Shown: piece by piece, positions 53,305 to 63,413 of the stretch
How positions within the stretch are numbered: position 1 is the stretch's first letter
Layout of the letters: the number at the start of each line of letters is the position of its first letter
Assembly (NCBI RefSeq): GCF_032813545.1
Contig: NZ_CP136520.1
Location: 552,001 to 616,000 of the forward strand
From: Nodosilinea sp. E11
GTDB lineage: Bacteria; Cyanobacteriota; Cyanobacteriia; Phormidesmidales; Phormidesmidaceae
Direction: 5' to 3'
DNA length: 64,000 nucleotides
Notes under the pieces: generated by a model
What the model was told of the DNA's origin: nothing
Database searches by the model: none
The model's input: only the letters and a program-made list of their open reading frames with translations
Translations under genes and position numbers: made by a program

Positions 53305-53580
53305 TTAGCTAACGAGGCAGGGGACAGGAGCGGGGATGGAGGGCATCCGCGATCGCATCTCGACCCACACCGTGTAGTGGGTTTTAGAGACCGTAATGCA
53401 GACCTTGAATCCTTTGTTACTCTCTTCGGTGGCTTTAGCATGGGCCTGGGTACGGTCGACGCTATCAAATTTCTGCAAGATCATATAAAAATCGTTGCGG
53501 TAGAGCATGCCGACATGAATGCCTTCATGCCAAAATTTGAAGGGGGAGACCAAATTTTCGACCACAATTAAGGGGAGCAC
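53305..53580 (-). CDS. Small protein of unknown function
   Basis: A 91-residue frame starting with GTG: SPFKFWHEGIHVGMLYRNDFYMILQ, then SVDRTQAHAKATEESNKGFKVCITVSKTHYTVWVEMRS. Composition and alternation of hydrophobic residues look like a real alpha/beta protein and it fills a gap in the operon-like minus-strand row. It ends 47 bases before the DHp-EAL gene. I do not recognise a characterised family; the exact start is uncertain. Confidence 0.6.
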   Translation of the reverse strand: MLPLIVVENLVSPFKFWHEGIHVGMLYRNDFYMILQKFDSVDRTQAHAKATEESNKGFKVCITVSKTHYTVWVEMRSRMPSIPAPVPCLVS

Positions 53581-53691
53581 GGGCTGTTCTGGTGATAGCT
53601 ACCCTGTAAGACTAAAAAAAGAATGTGACACCTTTGTGAACAGGGCTGCCCAGTTTAGATGGCAATCGCTACATTTGGCCGACCCAGCCCA

Positions 53692-54072
53692 TTACCACCC
53701 CAATACTGATTCTATCTGGCCGCCTAAAAGGGCTGGGTCAAAGGGCTTAATTAATACGGCCTTAGCCCCGGCTTCTACATAAGCAGGTTGGGTCGCCAAT
53801 CGAATCGTAGCTGTCAATAAAATGACTGGAATCTTACAGGTATTTATGTTTTCGTTTAGCTTAACCAGGGTGGCTAGGCCATCTACCTTAGGCATCATCA
53901 CATCGAGCAGAATGGCGTCGGGGTGGTAGGTTGAGGCTAGAGTTACACCCTCCTCACCAGAGGCAGCGGTGGCTACATCCCAGTTTTTAGTTATTTCTAG
54001 ACTAACCTTAGCAATTTCCCGCACATCGGCTTCGTCATCGATAATCAAAATACGTTTGGCGGCCATAGTCAT
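53692..54072 (-). CDS. Stand-alone receiver (CheY-like) response regulator
   Basis: A 126-residue receiver: RILIIDDEADVREIA, phospho-Asp in LLDVMMPKVDG, Thr in ILLTATIR, Lys in AVLIKPFDP. Output must be by protein contact. It lies in a row of signalling genes on the same strand, between a multidomain regulator (73 bases upstream) and the small unknown and DHp-EAL genes. Confidence 0.9.
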   Translation of the reverse strand: MTMAAKRILIIDDEADVREIAKVSLEITKNWDVATAASGEEGVTLASTYHPDAILLDVMMPKVDGLATLVKLNENINTCKIPVILLTATIRLATQPAYVEAGAKAVLIKPFDPALLGGQIESVLGW

Positions 54073-54145
54073 AAGCTCTGTAAGATGTTGTAAAAACCCT
54101 GATACAATTGGCCATTTCTAGTTCCTAGGTCTGCCGCCGACTCGC

Positions 54146-56227
54146 TTAGGGCAGGCTCAGCCAGTCATTGCAGGGAGCCGCGCGACCACTGGCCTGGTTA
54201 TAGAGCGATTGCAGCGTTTGGCCATCGGCAGGAAAGGTCGCTGCACCTAGAACAAGGTCTATAGTGCCCAACGCCCCAATGCCCAACGCCATAGTGCCCA
54301 GCGCCAAGGAATAGGAACGGAGCGGCTCTACTAACTGCGGTGCAAGGGTGCGACGCAGCCAGGTTTGGGCCCCAGCCCCGTCGGTGCCCCACAGGCTCAG
54401 CAGAAACTCGCGCGGCCCCCAGCAGGAAGTCACCTCAGCCTGACCACCTAAGCCCAGCAACCCTTGGCCCAGAGTGGCCATTAGAGCAGTTTCGTCGCCC
54501 TTGTCTAGGCCATGCTGGGCGGAGCAATCCTCGGGAACGGGAGGGCTGGGACGCAACTGCACCACCACCACCGTCACGGGCTGTTGCTGACGCTGGGCTA
54601 GGCTCAGCAACAGCTCTAGCTCGATGGTGGCTTTCTGGCGATTGGCCAAGCCGGTGCGGGGATCGGTGCCCGCCAGGGTTTGCAGCAGACGACCGCGCTC
54701 AACCCGATGAAAAATACGGCTCACCAGTTCCGGCTCAATCACCGGTTTAGGCAGATAGTCATCGGCTCCGGCCTGGTAGAGCCGGTAGAGAGTGGCAGCA
54801 TCACGGCAGGCGGTCAGGCAGACAATCGGGAGGGTCTGCCAGCGATCGCTCTGGCGCAGCTGGTGGCACAGGTCAAGGCCGTGGAGAAGCGGCATATCGA
54901 GGTCTAACAGCAGCAGGTCAGGCGGGTTAGCGGTCAGAGTAGCCAGGGTCTGGCAGGGGTCTTGGAGCACCGCCACATCGACCCCCCAGGGGGTTAGGAG
55001 GGTTTGTAGCTGGGCCAAGATCATCGGGTCGTCGTCGACGGCAACTACCCGCACCCGATCGCCCTGGGTCGGCGGTAGGGGCACTATGGCCGGTTGGGGT
55101 GCCGGTTGGAGTGCCGGTTGGGGTGCCCCTGGAGGATGGCCTGGAGCGGCGGCATCGAGCGGCGGCGGCGATCGCAGCAGCTGCTCCAGTTGGGTAACCA
55201 GGCCGCAAAAGGTTTTGCTCTGGGCCAGGTTGGGCTGTTGGAGCCAGTCTTCGAGGCGACGAGCCAGGGTTGTCCCGGCTCCATAGCCAAACAGCCCCAG
55301 GGTGCCGGCCAGTTTGTGGGCTGCGCCTAGGGCCGCCGTCTGCACCTCAGGAGACAACTGGTGGTTGTCTAGGGCGGTAACAGCGTGGTGCAGCGCCGCC
55401 ATGCGTTCGTCAATGGTGGGGCGAAAGCGCTCAAGGGCAGCGATCGCTGCGGCCCGGGCCGCGGCAGCCTGATCGGCGGTTACGGTTGGGGCAGCGGCGG
55501 CTGGAGCACCGGACTGATCGGGGCATGGGTCGGGGTCGGGGCCTGAATCTGCCGCAATGTCAGGTTTTAGTCGATAGCCCATACCATAGACATTTTCGAT
55601 TAGGTCGTTGGCCCCAGCCTGCTTGAGCTTGCGCCGTAGCCGCTTAATGTGAGTGCGAATGGTTTCTTCCCCAGGCGATTCGTCTATACTCCAGAGCCGC
55701 TCCAGCAGCACGGTGTTGCTAAAGATGCGATCGCGATTGCGCAGAAATAGCTCTAGCAGACCATACTCCTTGGGGGAGAGCACCACCCCCCGGCCAGCCA
55801 CCGTCACCAGGCCCGCGTTGGGGTCGAGCTGTAGATCGCCCCAGCGCAAAACCGGATCACTCACCAGGGTTGGTCGCCGCAGCAGCGCCCGCAGGCGGGC
55901 CGTTAGTTCGGCCAGAGTATAGGGCTTGACCAGGTAGTCGTCAGCCCCAGCATTTAGCCCCATGACTTTATCGCTGCTGCTGCTGCGCCCCGTCAGCAGC
56001 AAGATCGCGCCAGAATAGCCCACCTGGCGTAGCCGCTGACACAGCGATACCCCGTCTAATCCCGGCAAATTGATATCTAGAACAATCAGATCGTAGGGAT
56101 TGGCAGTGGCATATTCCCACCCCGATAGGCCGTTAGTGGTGGTGTCGACGACATAGTTTTGGGCGAGGAGATCAGCGGTGAGCTGCTGAATCAATAGGTC
56201 ATCGTCGTCAACAAGAAGAATTTTCAT
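54146..56227 (-). CDS. Multidomain regulator: receiver-winged helix-Hpt-receiver-degenerate GGDEF
   Basis: 693 residues: receiver (1-120; KILLVDDDDLLIQQL, VLDINLPGLDG, VKPYTL), OmpR winged helix (about 125-225; LSPKEYGLLELFLRN, TIRTHIKRLRRKLKQ, YGMGYRL), a Pro/Ala linker, an Hpt domain (about 250-345, HKLAGTLGLFGYG with the likely phospho-His), a second receiver (about 395-515; VVAVDDDPMILAQL, LLDLDMPLLHG, PKPVIE) and a GGDEF-like domain (about 525-690) whose motif reads GPREF, so cyclase activity is unlikely. It combines DNA binding with a phosphorelay module in one chain. ATG 56227 begins the receiver; a GTG 12 bases upstream is possible. Confidence 0.88.
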   Translation of the reverse strand: MKILLVDDDDLLIQQLTADLLAQNYVVDTTTNGLSGWEYATANPYDLIVLDINLPGLDGVSLCQRLRQVGYSGAILLLTGRSSSSDKVMGLNAGADDYLVKPYTLAELTARLRALLRRPTLVSDPVLRWGDLQLDPNAGLVTVAGRGVVLSPKEYGLLELFLRNRDRIFSNTVLLERLWSIDESPGEETIRTHIKRLRRKLKQAGANDLIENVYGMGYRLKPDIAADSGPDPDPCPDQSGAPAAAAPTVTADQAAAARAAAIAALERFRPTIDERMAALHHAVTALDNHQLSPEVQTAALGAAHKLAGTLGLFGYGAGTTLARRLEDWLQQPNLAQSKTFCGLVTQLEQLLRSPPPLDAAAPGHPPGAPQPALQPAPQPAIVPLPPTQGDRVRVVAVDDDPMILAQLQTLLTPWGVDVAVLQDPCQTLATLTANPPDLLLLDLDMPLLHGLDLCHQLRQSDRWQTLPIVCLTACRDAATLYRLYQAGADDYLPKPVIEPELVSRIFHRVERGRLLQTLAGTDPRTGLANRQKATIELELLLSLAQRQQQPVTVVVVQLRPSPPVPEDCSAQHGLDKGDETALMATLGQGLLGLGGQAEVTSCWGPREFLLSLWGTDGAGAQTWLRRTLAPQLVEPLRSYSLALGTMALGIGALGTIDLVLGAATFPADGQTLQSLYNQASGRAAPCNDWLSLP

Positions 56228-56842
56228 AGCGCTCACCACCTCAACGAGATCTTAACCGTCTCACCACCAACTGCACCCTAAGCAAAAGTACTGGCCTAAG
56301 GGCCAAGGCAATGACCCAACGATCCTCGGCTAGCGGTTTAGCCCGAGTCAGCTCAGCCAGGCTAGCGTTAAAGTACAGAGGATGATTCGTCCTTAGGTAG
56401 CCAGCAGTAGCCAGGTTGATCCGATCCGCTAATTCAGTGGAACAAATGTAGCGACGCTGCTCGGCGGCTCTCCACCAACGTCGGCCCTGAGACTCGTTGG
56501 GCTTAGCCTCAGTTTACTGGAGGAGTCGACCCGCCATGGCCCAGGGGCTGTAGGCGGGAGAATGCTCTTGAGAGCTTTACATTGGCCTTTACGTTTTAAG
56601 TCTATTGGCTGGTTAATGCTTTACCGTTTAGGGAAAAATAGTGATGAATACACGATTATTAATTAACCTCGTACCAGGGCGCTTAACGGCTCTGCTATCC
56701 ATAACCAAGCACAGCTCCGGAGAAAACGTTGATGGCCAGGGGGTTAGTCGCAACGACCTCAACTAGGGGTAGTTATTTAAAGGTAGTTATTAAGGTTTTA
56801 TAAACTTGAGAAATTACTTGGGATCAATGCAGGAGCCCCCCC
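56228..56842. other. 600-base divergent spacer without a recognised gene
   Basis: No coding frame, tRNA or repeat family is seen. The part 56580-56680 is AT-rich (TTTAGGGAAAAATAGTGATG, ATTATTAATTAACC) and is the likely promoter zone for the plus-strand kinase. AGGAG lies just before the ATG at 56843. Confidence 0.5.
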
Positions 56843-58048
56843 ATGAACTCCCCTAACAATGGCACTGCCAGTAACGGTAGCAACGGCGCTGCCAGTGACA
56901 CCGCGCAGGGCGATATCTTGATTGTGGATGACACTCCCGATAACCTGCGCTTGCTCTCGGCCATTCTCAGCCGCAATCACCTCGGTGTACGCAAAGCACT
57001 TACGGGACAGTGGGCCATTACGGCGGCTCAGACAGCACCGCCAGATTTGATTTTGCTAGACATCAAAATGCCTGAGATGAGCGGCTATGAGGTCTGCGAA
57101 CGGCTGAAGGCCGACCCCAAAACCCAGGCGGTGCCGATCATCTTTATCAGCGCCCTTGACGATGCGATCGATAAGGTCAAAGCCTTTGCGGCTGGCGGGG
57201 CTGACTATATTACCAAACCCTTTCAAGAGGCCGAGGTGTTGGCTCGCATTGCCCACCAGCTAGAACTGCGGCGGCTGCAACGGCAGCTCGTCGATCAAAA
57301 CGAAGAGCTGATGCGATCGAATCGAGAGCTAGAGCAATTTGCCTCGATAGTGTCCCACGACCTCCAACAGCCGTTGCAGAGCATTATGGGCTATGCCAAG
57401 CTGATGGGTTTAGCCTATCCCCCCATCCAGCAGTCGCCAGCTCAGCCCTACCTCGACAATATTTTGACCGCTAGCGATCGCATGCAGCAGATGATTCAAG
57501 ACTGGCTAACCTACGCCCAGGCAGGGCAGTGGGTACCCGCCTTTACTCCCGTCGATGGCAACATGCTGCTGCACCAGGTCAAGCTCAATCTCAAGGTGGC
57601 CCTCACCGACGCCCAGGCTGAGTTGAGCTATGGCCATTTACCAACGGTGATGGGTAGTGACGTACAGCTGTTGCAGCTGTTTCAAAATCTGATTGGCAAC
57701 GCCCTCAAGTTTTCTCGGCCAGGCACCGTACCCCAGATCACGGTTACCGCCGAGGCCGAGGCCGCAGGCTGGCGGTTTGGCATTCACGACAATGGCATTG
57801 GCATTGCGCCAGAGCACCTGGGGCAAATTTTTGAAGCTTTTCACCGCCTTCACAGTGCCGAAACCTACGCCGGTAGCGGCATTGGCCTAGCCACCTGTCA
57901 AAAGATCGTCGAGCTTCACGGAGGTCGCATTTGGGCTGAGTCACAGCTAGATCAGGGCAGCACGTTTTACTTTACCCTTCAGGCTGCTCCGCCCTCTGAG
58001 GTGGTCTACATCCCCAGTCAGTCCAACGTTGTCAAATATATCGCTTGA
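56843..58048 (+). CDS. Receiver-histidine kinase
   Basis: 401 residues: receiver (about 24-140; ILIVDDTPDNLRLLSAIL, LLDIKMPEMSG, ITKPF), coiled linker (LQRQLVDQNEELMRSNRELEQF), HisKA with phospho-His in SIVSHDLQQPLQSIMGY and HATPase_c (LIGNALKFSRPG, DNGIGIAPEHLGQIFE, GSGIGLATCQKIVELHGG). The N-terminal receiver makes it a target as well as source of phosphoryl groups. AGGAG lies 9 bases before the ATG. The large hybrid kinase follows almost directly, so both are probably cotranscribed. Confidence 0.92.
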   Translation: MNSPNNGTASNGSNGAASDTAQGDILIVDDTPDNLRLLSAILSRNHLGVRKALTGQWAITAAQTAPPDLILLDIKMPEMSGYEVCERLKADPKTQAVPIIFISALDDAIDKVKAFAAGGADYITKPFQEAEVLARIAHQLELRRLQRQLVDQNEELMRSNRELEQFASIVSHDLQQPLQSIMGYAKLMGLAYPPIQQSPAQPYLDNILTASDRMQQMIQDWLTYAQAGQWVPAFTPVDGNMLLHQVKLNLKVALTDAQAELSYGHLPTVMGSDVQLLQLFQNLIGNALKFSRPGTVPQITVTAEAEAAGWRFGIHDNGIGIAPEHLGQIFEAFHRLHSAETYAGSGIGLATCQKIVELHGGRIWAESQLDQGSTFYFTLQAAPPSEVVYIPSQSNVVKYIA

Positions 58049-58053
58049 CCCCG

Positions 58054-61000
58054 ATGGGGAGATCTCTTCTGAAACCTGCTATGCGTACCGGTACGATTCT
58101 CTGCCTCAGCGACCATCCCCCAGTGCTACAGGACTTACAGGCTCAGCTCGCGGGGGTATTGGCGGAGGTGTCGCTGGCTCTAGCCACAACAGCGGCAGCG
58201 GCGATCGCCCAGGTAGATGACTGCCTAAGCCAGGGCATTGACATCCCTCTGGCCATTGTCGACCAAAGCTTGGCGACAGCCACCTGGTTTCAGACTTTTT
58301 ATGATCGCGTTCCCCAGGCGCTCACCCTGGTGCTGGGTGAACCGCCCTCCTGTGAAACTACCCCGATTCCCGCAGGGCACCTCTATCGCTGCCTGCCCGT
58401 TCCGTGGACGCAGGGCGACCTTGAGTTTACGGTAACTGCGGCCCTGCGCTGCTATGACCAGGAGCGGCAGCTGGCGCAGCTGCGGGCTACCCCGGCGGAG
58501 GGGCCATTGGTCCTAGACACCAGCGAGAATAAGGGTGAAGCAGCCGAGCGCAGGTACCTTGAGACCCAGATCAGCCAGAACGAGCTGTGGCGGCGGCTCA
58601 GCCTCGACTTGACGGGCATTGGGACCTGGAGCTGGTGCCCGGCCACGGGCGAGTACGACTGGAACCTCAAGATGCTCGAGCTGCTCGAGCTGCCCCTGGG
58701 GCTAGAGAACATTGGTCAGCACTGGCGCGATCGCCTTCACCCAGACGATCGCGATCGCGTGGTTGCCACCATCGACACCGCCCTGGCTACGGGGGAATCC
58801 TTTTCCGAAGACTATCGCTATTACCTGAGCGATGGTGCCCTGGTCTGGCTCAGGCTCAAGGGGCAGGGGATTTACAGCCCAACCGGCGATCTAGAACGAG
58901 TCTTAGGCATCACCCAAAATATTACCCAGACCAAGCAGACAGAGCTGGCCCTAGCCCAGGTGCAAGAACGCTACCAACGGGCGACCCAGGCGGCTCGGGC
59001 CGGAGTGTGGGAGCTCACCATTGCCACCCAGACTGGCTACCTCGACCCCAGCATTAAGGCACTGGTTGGCTATGCCGATGCCGACATTGATGACCGTCTC
59101 GATCAGTGGCTCACACTGCTGCACCCCGAGGATCGTACGCCTCTGAGTGAGGCCATTCAAGGGGTTATCAGTGGCAACCAGACCGAGTTTCGGATGGAGT
59201 ACCGCCTACTGCACAGCGATGGATCGGTCATTTGGGTACTGTCGCGGGGGCAGCTTAAGCGAGACGCGCAGGGCCAGCCAGAACTCTTCTTTGGCACCAC
59301 TACCGATATTACCGGCCTCAAACGGGCTGAACTGGCGCTCAAACAGCTCAACGCCGAGTTAGAGCAGCGGGTTAACGAGCGCACCCAGGCTTTGCAAGCT
59401 AGCGAAGAGCGCCTGCGCTGCACCTTTGAGCAGGTGGCCTTGGGCATTATCGAGACAACCTTAGATGGGCACATTGTGCAGGTCAACCAAAAGTTCTGTG
59501 CCACAGTCGGCTACACCGCTGCCGATCTGCTGACCAAAACCTGTATGGATCTAGTGCACCCCGACGATCTTGAAGCCACCTTGGCCCACATGCAGCGCCT
59601 GCTGGCGGGCACAGCCACTCACATCACCCTAGAAAAGCGCTATCTCCATGCCGACCAGCGAGCTGTGTGGGTTAATCTATCGGCCTCGCTAATATATGGT
59701 GACGACGGTCAGCCTCGATATTTTTTGGGGGTGGTCAACGATATTAGCGATCGCAAGCAGGCTGAACAGGCACTGCAAGAATCGCGCAACAGAATGCAGC
59801 TGGTGCTAGACACCATTCCTCAGCGGGTTTTTTGGAAAGATCGGCACTCGCGGTTTTTAGGATGCAATCTGGCCTTTGCCCGAGATTTTTCGCTGTCTCC
59901 GACCCAAATCGTGGGCCGAACTGACGCCGATCTCTGCTTTGCCGTCAATGCCGCCCGTTACCAGGCGGAAGACGCCCAGATTCTCTCTGGCCAAAGCTCC
60001 AAGCTGAGCTATGAAGAGCTGCTCTCAACCGCCAACGGCACCAATATTTGGACGCGCACCAGCAAGGTGCCCCTCACAAACACCGACGGCGAGGTGATTG
60101 GCGTACTGGGCTGCTACGAAGACATTACCGACTTTAAACAGGTAGAAGCCTCCCTGCGGCAGCTCAACCAAGACCTAGAGCAGCGGGTGCAAGAACGCAC
60201 CTGGGAGCTTGAGCAGGCCGTCAAAATCTCTGAGGAGGCCAACCGGGCCAAGAGCACCTTTCTCGCCAATATGAGCCACGAGTTGCGCACTCCCCTCAAC
60301 GCCATTTTGGGTTTTTCTCAGCTAATGGCCTGCGATGCCGCGATCAGCGAAGACAACCGCCAATCGCTCAGCATTATCAACCGCAGCGGCGAGCACCTGC
60401 TGGGCCTGATCAACGACATTCTCGAAATGACCAAAATTGAGGCGGGCCAGGTCAGTCTCAAGGTTGTTGGCTTTGACCTAGACGCCCTGGTCAGTGCTCT
60501 AACCGATATGTTTGATCTGCGGGCTCGCAACAAAGGGTTGAGCTTAACCGTTGGCCGTGACCCCACGCTGCCCCGCTACCTCAAAGCCGACGAGCCCAAG
60601 CTGCATCAGGTGCTCATTAACCTAGTCAGCAATGCCATTAAATTTACCCACCAGGGGCAGGTGCGGGTTGGGGTCACCTCCGCCAACCCGCTGCTCACCC
60701 CGCCCCATGTTGGCGATCCGCTGTCGCTGGTGTTTAGCGTGATCGATACGGGCATTGGCATTGCCCCCACCGACTGTGCCCAGCTCTTTGAGCCCTTTGT
60801 ACAGGTTGGCCAGGGGGGCAATGGGTTGGGGGGAACTGGGCTAGGGCTCACCATTAGCCGCCAATTTGTCCAACTGCTGGGAGGCGAAATTACCGTTGAG
60901 AGCCACCTCGGTCAGGGCACCCGGTTTGTCGTCACCCTGCCCGTGGAGGTGGCCGACACCATTGACAATGCCACTGTCGTACCAACGGCTCGGGTAACCG

Positions 61001-61662
61001 GTTTAGCCCCAGGGCAACCTAGCTACCGAATTTTGGTAGTCGATGACGACGACAACCACCGCCACCTGCTGTCCCAGCTGCTGCGATCGGTGGGCTTTGA
61101 GGTCTCTGAGGCCAACAATGGCCAGGAGGCAATCGACCGCTGGCAACGCTGGCAGCCCCAGCTGATCTGGCTCGATATGCGTATGCCCGTGTTGAGTGGC
61201 TACGAGGCCGCCCAATACATTCGCGCCCAGGAGGAAAGCTGTAGCCAGCCTCCCACTAAAATCATTGCCCTCACCGCCAACGCCTTTGAAGACGAGCGCG
61301 CCCGTGCCCTTGACATTGGCTGCGACGATTTTGTGCGTAAGCCCTTTCAAATTGACTATCTGCTGGCCAAGCTGGTCGAACACCTCCAGGTGCAGTACAC
61401 CTATGGCCCCGACCCTAGGGATCAAGGGGCTGCCCCACCCCCGGACGACATCGACGGGGTCGCCGCCCTGCGCCGTCTCCCTGTTTCCTTACTCACCCAG
61501 TTGCATCAGGCCATTCTCCAGCTTGACAGCGATCAACTGGCCCAACTCATTGCTCAGATCGCGCCTGACCACGGCCCCCTGGCGGCCCTGCTCACCCGCC
61601 AGCTCGACGCCTACGCCTTCGACACCCTACATACTCTATTGCAGCAGGCTCAGCAGGGTTAG
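58054..61662 (+). CDS. Hybrid sensor histidine kinase with four PAS domains
   Basis: 1202 residues: a receiver-like N-terminal domain without clear phospho-Asp (about 10-140), four PAS/PAC domains (about 165-300, 305-430, 450-575, 580-705), a HisKA domain with His in [20 protein letters not shown], HATPase_c ([32 protein letters not shown]), a C-terminal receiver (about 990-1110; [30 protein letters not shown]) and a helical tail of about 70 residues. The kinase probably senses redox or small molecules through the PAS row. ATG 58054 lies five bases after the previous stop; 58081 is another choice. Its last bases overlap the end of convergent pyrB by four. Confidence 0.9.
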   Translation: MGRSLLKPAMRTGTILCLSDHPPVLQDLQAQLAGVLAEVSLALATTAAAAIAQVDDCLSQGIDIPLAIVDQSLATATWFQTFYDRVPQALTLVLGEPPSCETTPIPAGHLYRCLPVPWTQGDLEFTVTAALRCYDQERQLAQLRATPAEGPLVLDTSENKGEAAERRYLETQISQNELWRRLSLDLTGIGTWSWCPATGEYDWNLKMLELLELPLGLENIGQHWRDRLHPDDRDRVVATIDTALATGESFSEDYRYYLSDGALVWLRLKGQGIYSPTGDLERVLGITQNITQTKQTELALAQVQERYQRATQAARAGVWELTIATQTGYLDPSIKALVGYADADIDDRLDQWLTLLHPEDRTPLSEAIQGVISGNQTEFRMEYRLLHSDGSVIWVLSRGQLKRDAQGQPELFFGTTTDITGLKRAELALKQLNAELEQRVNERTQALQASEERLRCTFEQVALGIIETTLDGHIVQVNQKFCATVGYTAADLLTKTCMDLVHPDDLEATLAHMQRLLAGTATHITLEKRYLHADQRAVWVNLSASLIYGDDGQPRYFLGVVNDISDRKQAEQALQESRNRMQLVLDTIPQRVFWKDRHSRFLGCNLAFARDFSLSPTQIVGRTDADLCFAVNAARYQAEDAQILSGQSSKLSYEELLSTANGTNIWTRTSKVPLTNTDGEVIGVLGCYEDITDFKQVEASLRQLNQDLEQRVQERTWELEQAVKISEEANRAKSTFLANMSHELRTPLNAILGFSQLMACDAAISEDNRQSLSIINRSGEHLLGLINDILEMTKIEAGQVSLKVVGFDLDALVSALTDMFDLRARNKGLSLTVGRDPTLPRYLKADEPKLHQVLINLVSNAIKFTHQGQVRVGVTSANPLLTPPHVGDPLSLVFSVIDTGIGIAPTDCAQLFEPFVQVGQGGNGLGGTGLGLTISRQFVQLLGGEITVESHLGQGTRFVVTLPVEVADTIDNATVVPTARVTGLAPGQPSYRILVVDDDDNHRHLLSQLLRSVGFEVSEANNGQEAIDRWQRWQPQLIWLDMRMPVLSGYEAAQYIRAQEESCSQPPTKIIALTANAFEDERARALDIGCDDFVRKPFQIDYLLAKLVEHLQVQYTYGPDPRDQGAAPPPDDIDGVAALRRLPVSLLTQLHQAILQLDSDQLAQLIAQIAPDHGPLAALLTRQLDAYAFDTLHTLLQQAQQG

Positions 61663-62681
61663 CGATCGCCCTTCTCGGTACCATGGCCCACCCCCATCAG
61701 GTAAAGCAGGGCCATGCGCACGGCCACACCGCTGGTGACCTGGTCCCCAATTAGACTCAGCTCCGGGTCATCCATCAGATCGGAGCTAATTTCTACGCCT
61801 CGGTTGACCGGGCCAGGGTGCAGCACCTTGACCGTGGGCTGGCAGGCAGCAATGCGATCGCGGGTAATGCCAAAGCCCTGGTGGTATTCTCGCAAACTGG
61901 GCAGCAGGTGCTGGGCCATGCGCTCTTTTTGCAGGCGCAGGGTCATGACAAAGTCGGCCCCCTCTAGGGCCGGGGCCAGGGTGCTGTGCTGGGTAATGGC
62001 GCGAGGAATATTGAGGGGCGACTGGGTCTTAAACGCCTCAGCGAAGCCGGGGGGCAGCAGCGTAGGGGGAGCCGCCAAATGCACCTCAGCCCCGCAGGCG
62101 GTCAGACACCACAGGTTAGAGCGGGCCACCCGCGAGTGCAAAATGTCGCCCACCAAGGCAATTTTCTTGCCCGCCAGCAACGCTGCCGTCGGTTGTTCCG
62201 GATTTAGGGTCAGCCCCAGTGTGAATAGATCGAGTAGCGCTTGGGACGGGTGAGCATGGAGGCCATCGCCCCCATTGAGCACCCCTACGCCAGTATTGAG
62301 CCGGTCCATCTCGGCGGCGATTACCTGGGGTACTCCGGCCTCCTGGTGGCGAATCACCATCAGGTTGGTACCCATGGCTAGGTAGGTCTTGGCGGTGTCT
62401 AGAATGGTCTCACCCTTAGTCAGCGACGACGTGCCGGGGGCAAAATTGAGCACATCTGCCGACAGGCGCTTAGCAGCTAGCTCAAAGCTGCTGCGGGTGC
62501 GAGTTGAGGGCTCAAAAAACATGTTGGTGACTACCACCCCCTGGAGAGCGGGCACCTTACGAGTGCGGCGCGATAGCACCTGCCAAAAGCTCACCGCCGT
62601 TTCCATCACCGTTTCTAACTCTGCCGCCGTAAAATCGGCCAGCGACAAGATATGTCGTCGATTCCAGGAAGCACTTACCAT
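61659..62681 (-). CDS. pyrB: Aspartate carbamoyltransferase catalytic chain
   Basis: The 340-residue enzyme joins carbamoyl phosphate and aspartate in pyrimidine synthesis. The carbamoyl phosphate loop is STRTR (59-63) in [29 protein letters not shown], the MVIRHQEAG segment, [11 protein letters not shown] and [10 protein letters not shown] are all present. No regulatory chain is visible. Its ATG (62681-62679) overlaps the ATG of the divergent lipoprotein gene, and its stop overlaps that of the convergent kinase, so both ends are shared with neighbours. Confidence 0.95.
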   Translation of the reverse strand: MVSASWNRRHILSLADFTAAELETVMETAVSFWQVLSRRTRKVPALQGVVVTNMFFEPSTRTRSSFELAAKRLSADVLNFAPGTSSLTKGETILDTAKTYLAMGTNLMVIRHQEAGVPQVIAAEMDRLNTGVGVLNGGDGLHAHPSQALLDLFTLGLTLNPEQPTAALLAGKKIALVGDILHSRVARSNLWCLTACGAEVHLAAPPTLLPPGFAEAFKTQSPLNIPRAITQHSTLAPALEGADFVMTLRLQKERMAQHLLPSLREYHQGFGITRDRIAACQPTVKVLHPGPVNRGVEISSDLMDDPELSLIGDQVTSGVAVRMALLYLMGVGHGTEKGDR

Positions 62682-63375
62682 GACCCGTTGTCTAAGCCCA
62701 GTGAAACACCGTCATCACCATACCTGGCCTTGGGCCTCTGGCGTCATTGGCTTCGTTATTCTGGGCCTGATAGGCGGCTGCACTGGCAGCCAAGACACCC
62801 TCCTCAGCGACCAACCCCCGGCCACTCCCCCTTCACCGCCGCCAGAACACCTTGCTGTACCCACAGATGCTGCGGCCTCTGCCCCCGAGAATGCCCCCGA
62901 AAGCGCCCCCGACAACGCTGGCACGGGTCGGTTTCTCGCCTCGCTCTCCAGCCCAGCCCCTACCCTACTGGCGGCCAGCCACACGGTGCAGGCCCGCGCC
63001 CGGCGGCTGGTAATCCCCACCGACCCGGTGGCGGTCGATCTCTACACCCTCGACTCTACCTGCGATCGCTACCAGATTGAACCCATTCAGGTACCCCGGG
63101 CCCAGAGTATGGAACACACCGTGGCTCTAATTTTGGCAGAGCAAGCCAGTCCCAGTCTCGGCCTTTCGGGCTACCGGGTGAGCTTTGCCCCGGAAACCAA
63201 AACCGTCACCATTGACCTGCGAGTGGCCCGCGACGCAGGGCGGGTGCTGCAATCGCTGTCGATGTGCGAGCAAAGGGCGCTGCTGGGCAGTTTGCGAGAA
63301 ACCCTAATCAACCAGCCCGACTGGCAGATCGAGGCGGTGACCTTTACCAACCGAGGCCATGCCCTACTTCTGTAG
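62680..63375 (+). CDS. GerM-domain lipoprotein
   Basis: The 231-residue protein has a signal sequence with lipobox LIGGC (Cys34), an Ala/Pro-rich spacer (about 40-90) and a GerM (sporulation/germination) domain at about 108-231: [58 protein letters not shown]. Cyanobacteria do not sporulate like Bacillus; the domain is thought to act at the cell wall. ATG 62680 is supported by AGGAAG about 10 bases upstream, lying inside pyrB on the other strand. A GTG at 62701 would also leave the lipobox intact. Confidence 0.8.
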   Translation: MTRCLSPVKHRHHHTWPWASGVIGFVILGLIGGCTGSQDTLLSDQPPATPPSPPPEHLAVPTDAAASAPENAPESAPDNAGTGRFLASLSSPAPTLLAASHTVQARARRLVIPTDPVAVDLYTLDSTCDRYQIEPIQVPRAQSMEHTVALILAEQASPSLGLSGYRVSFAPETKTVTIDLRVARDAGRVLQSLSMCEQRALLGSLRETLINQPDWQIEAVTFTNRGHALLL

Positions 63376-63413
63376 GTGAAATCTATCGCTCTGCGGCTAT
63401 TTTTTGCGGTGGG

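Noticed and set aside
56228..56842. tRNA or small RNA gene in the longest empty spacer
   Set aside because: No T-loop or acceptor-stem pattern was found and no strong terminator is present.
62389..62679. N-terminal extension of the GerM lipoprotein
   Set aside because: This part is antisense to pyrB and would place 97 residues before the signal sequence.
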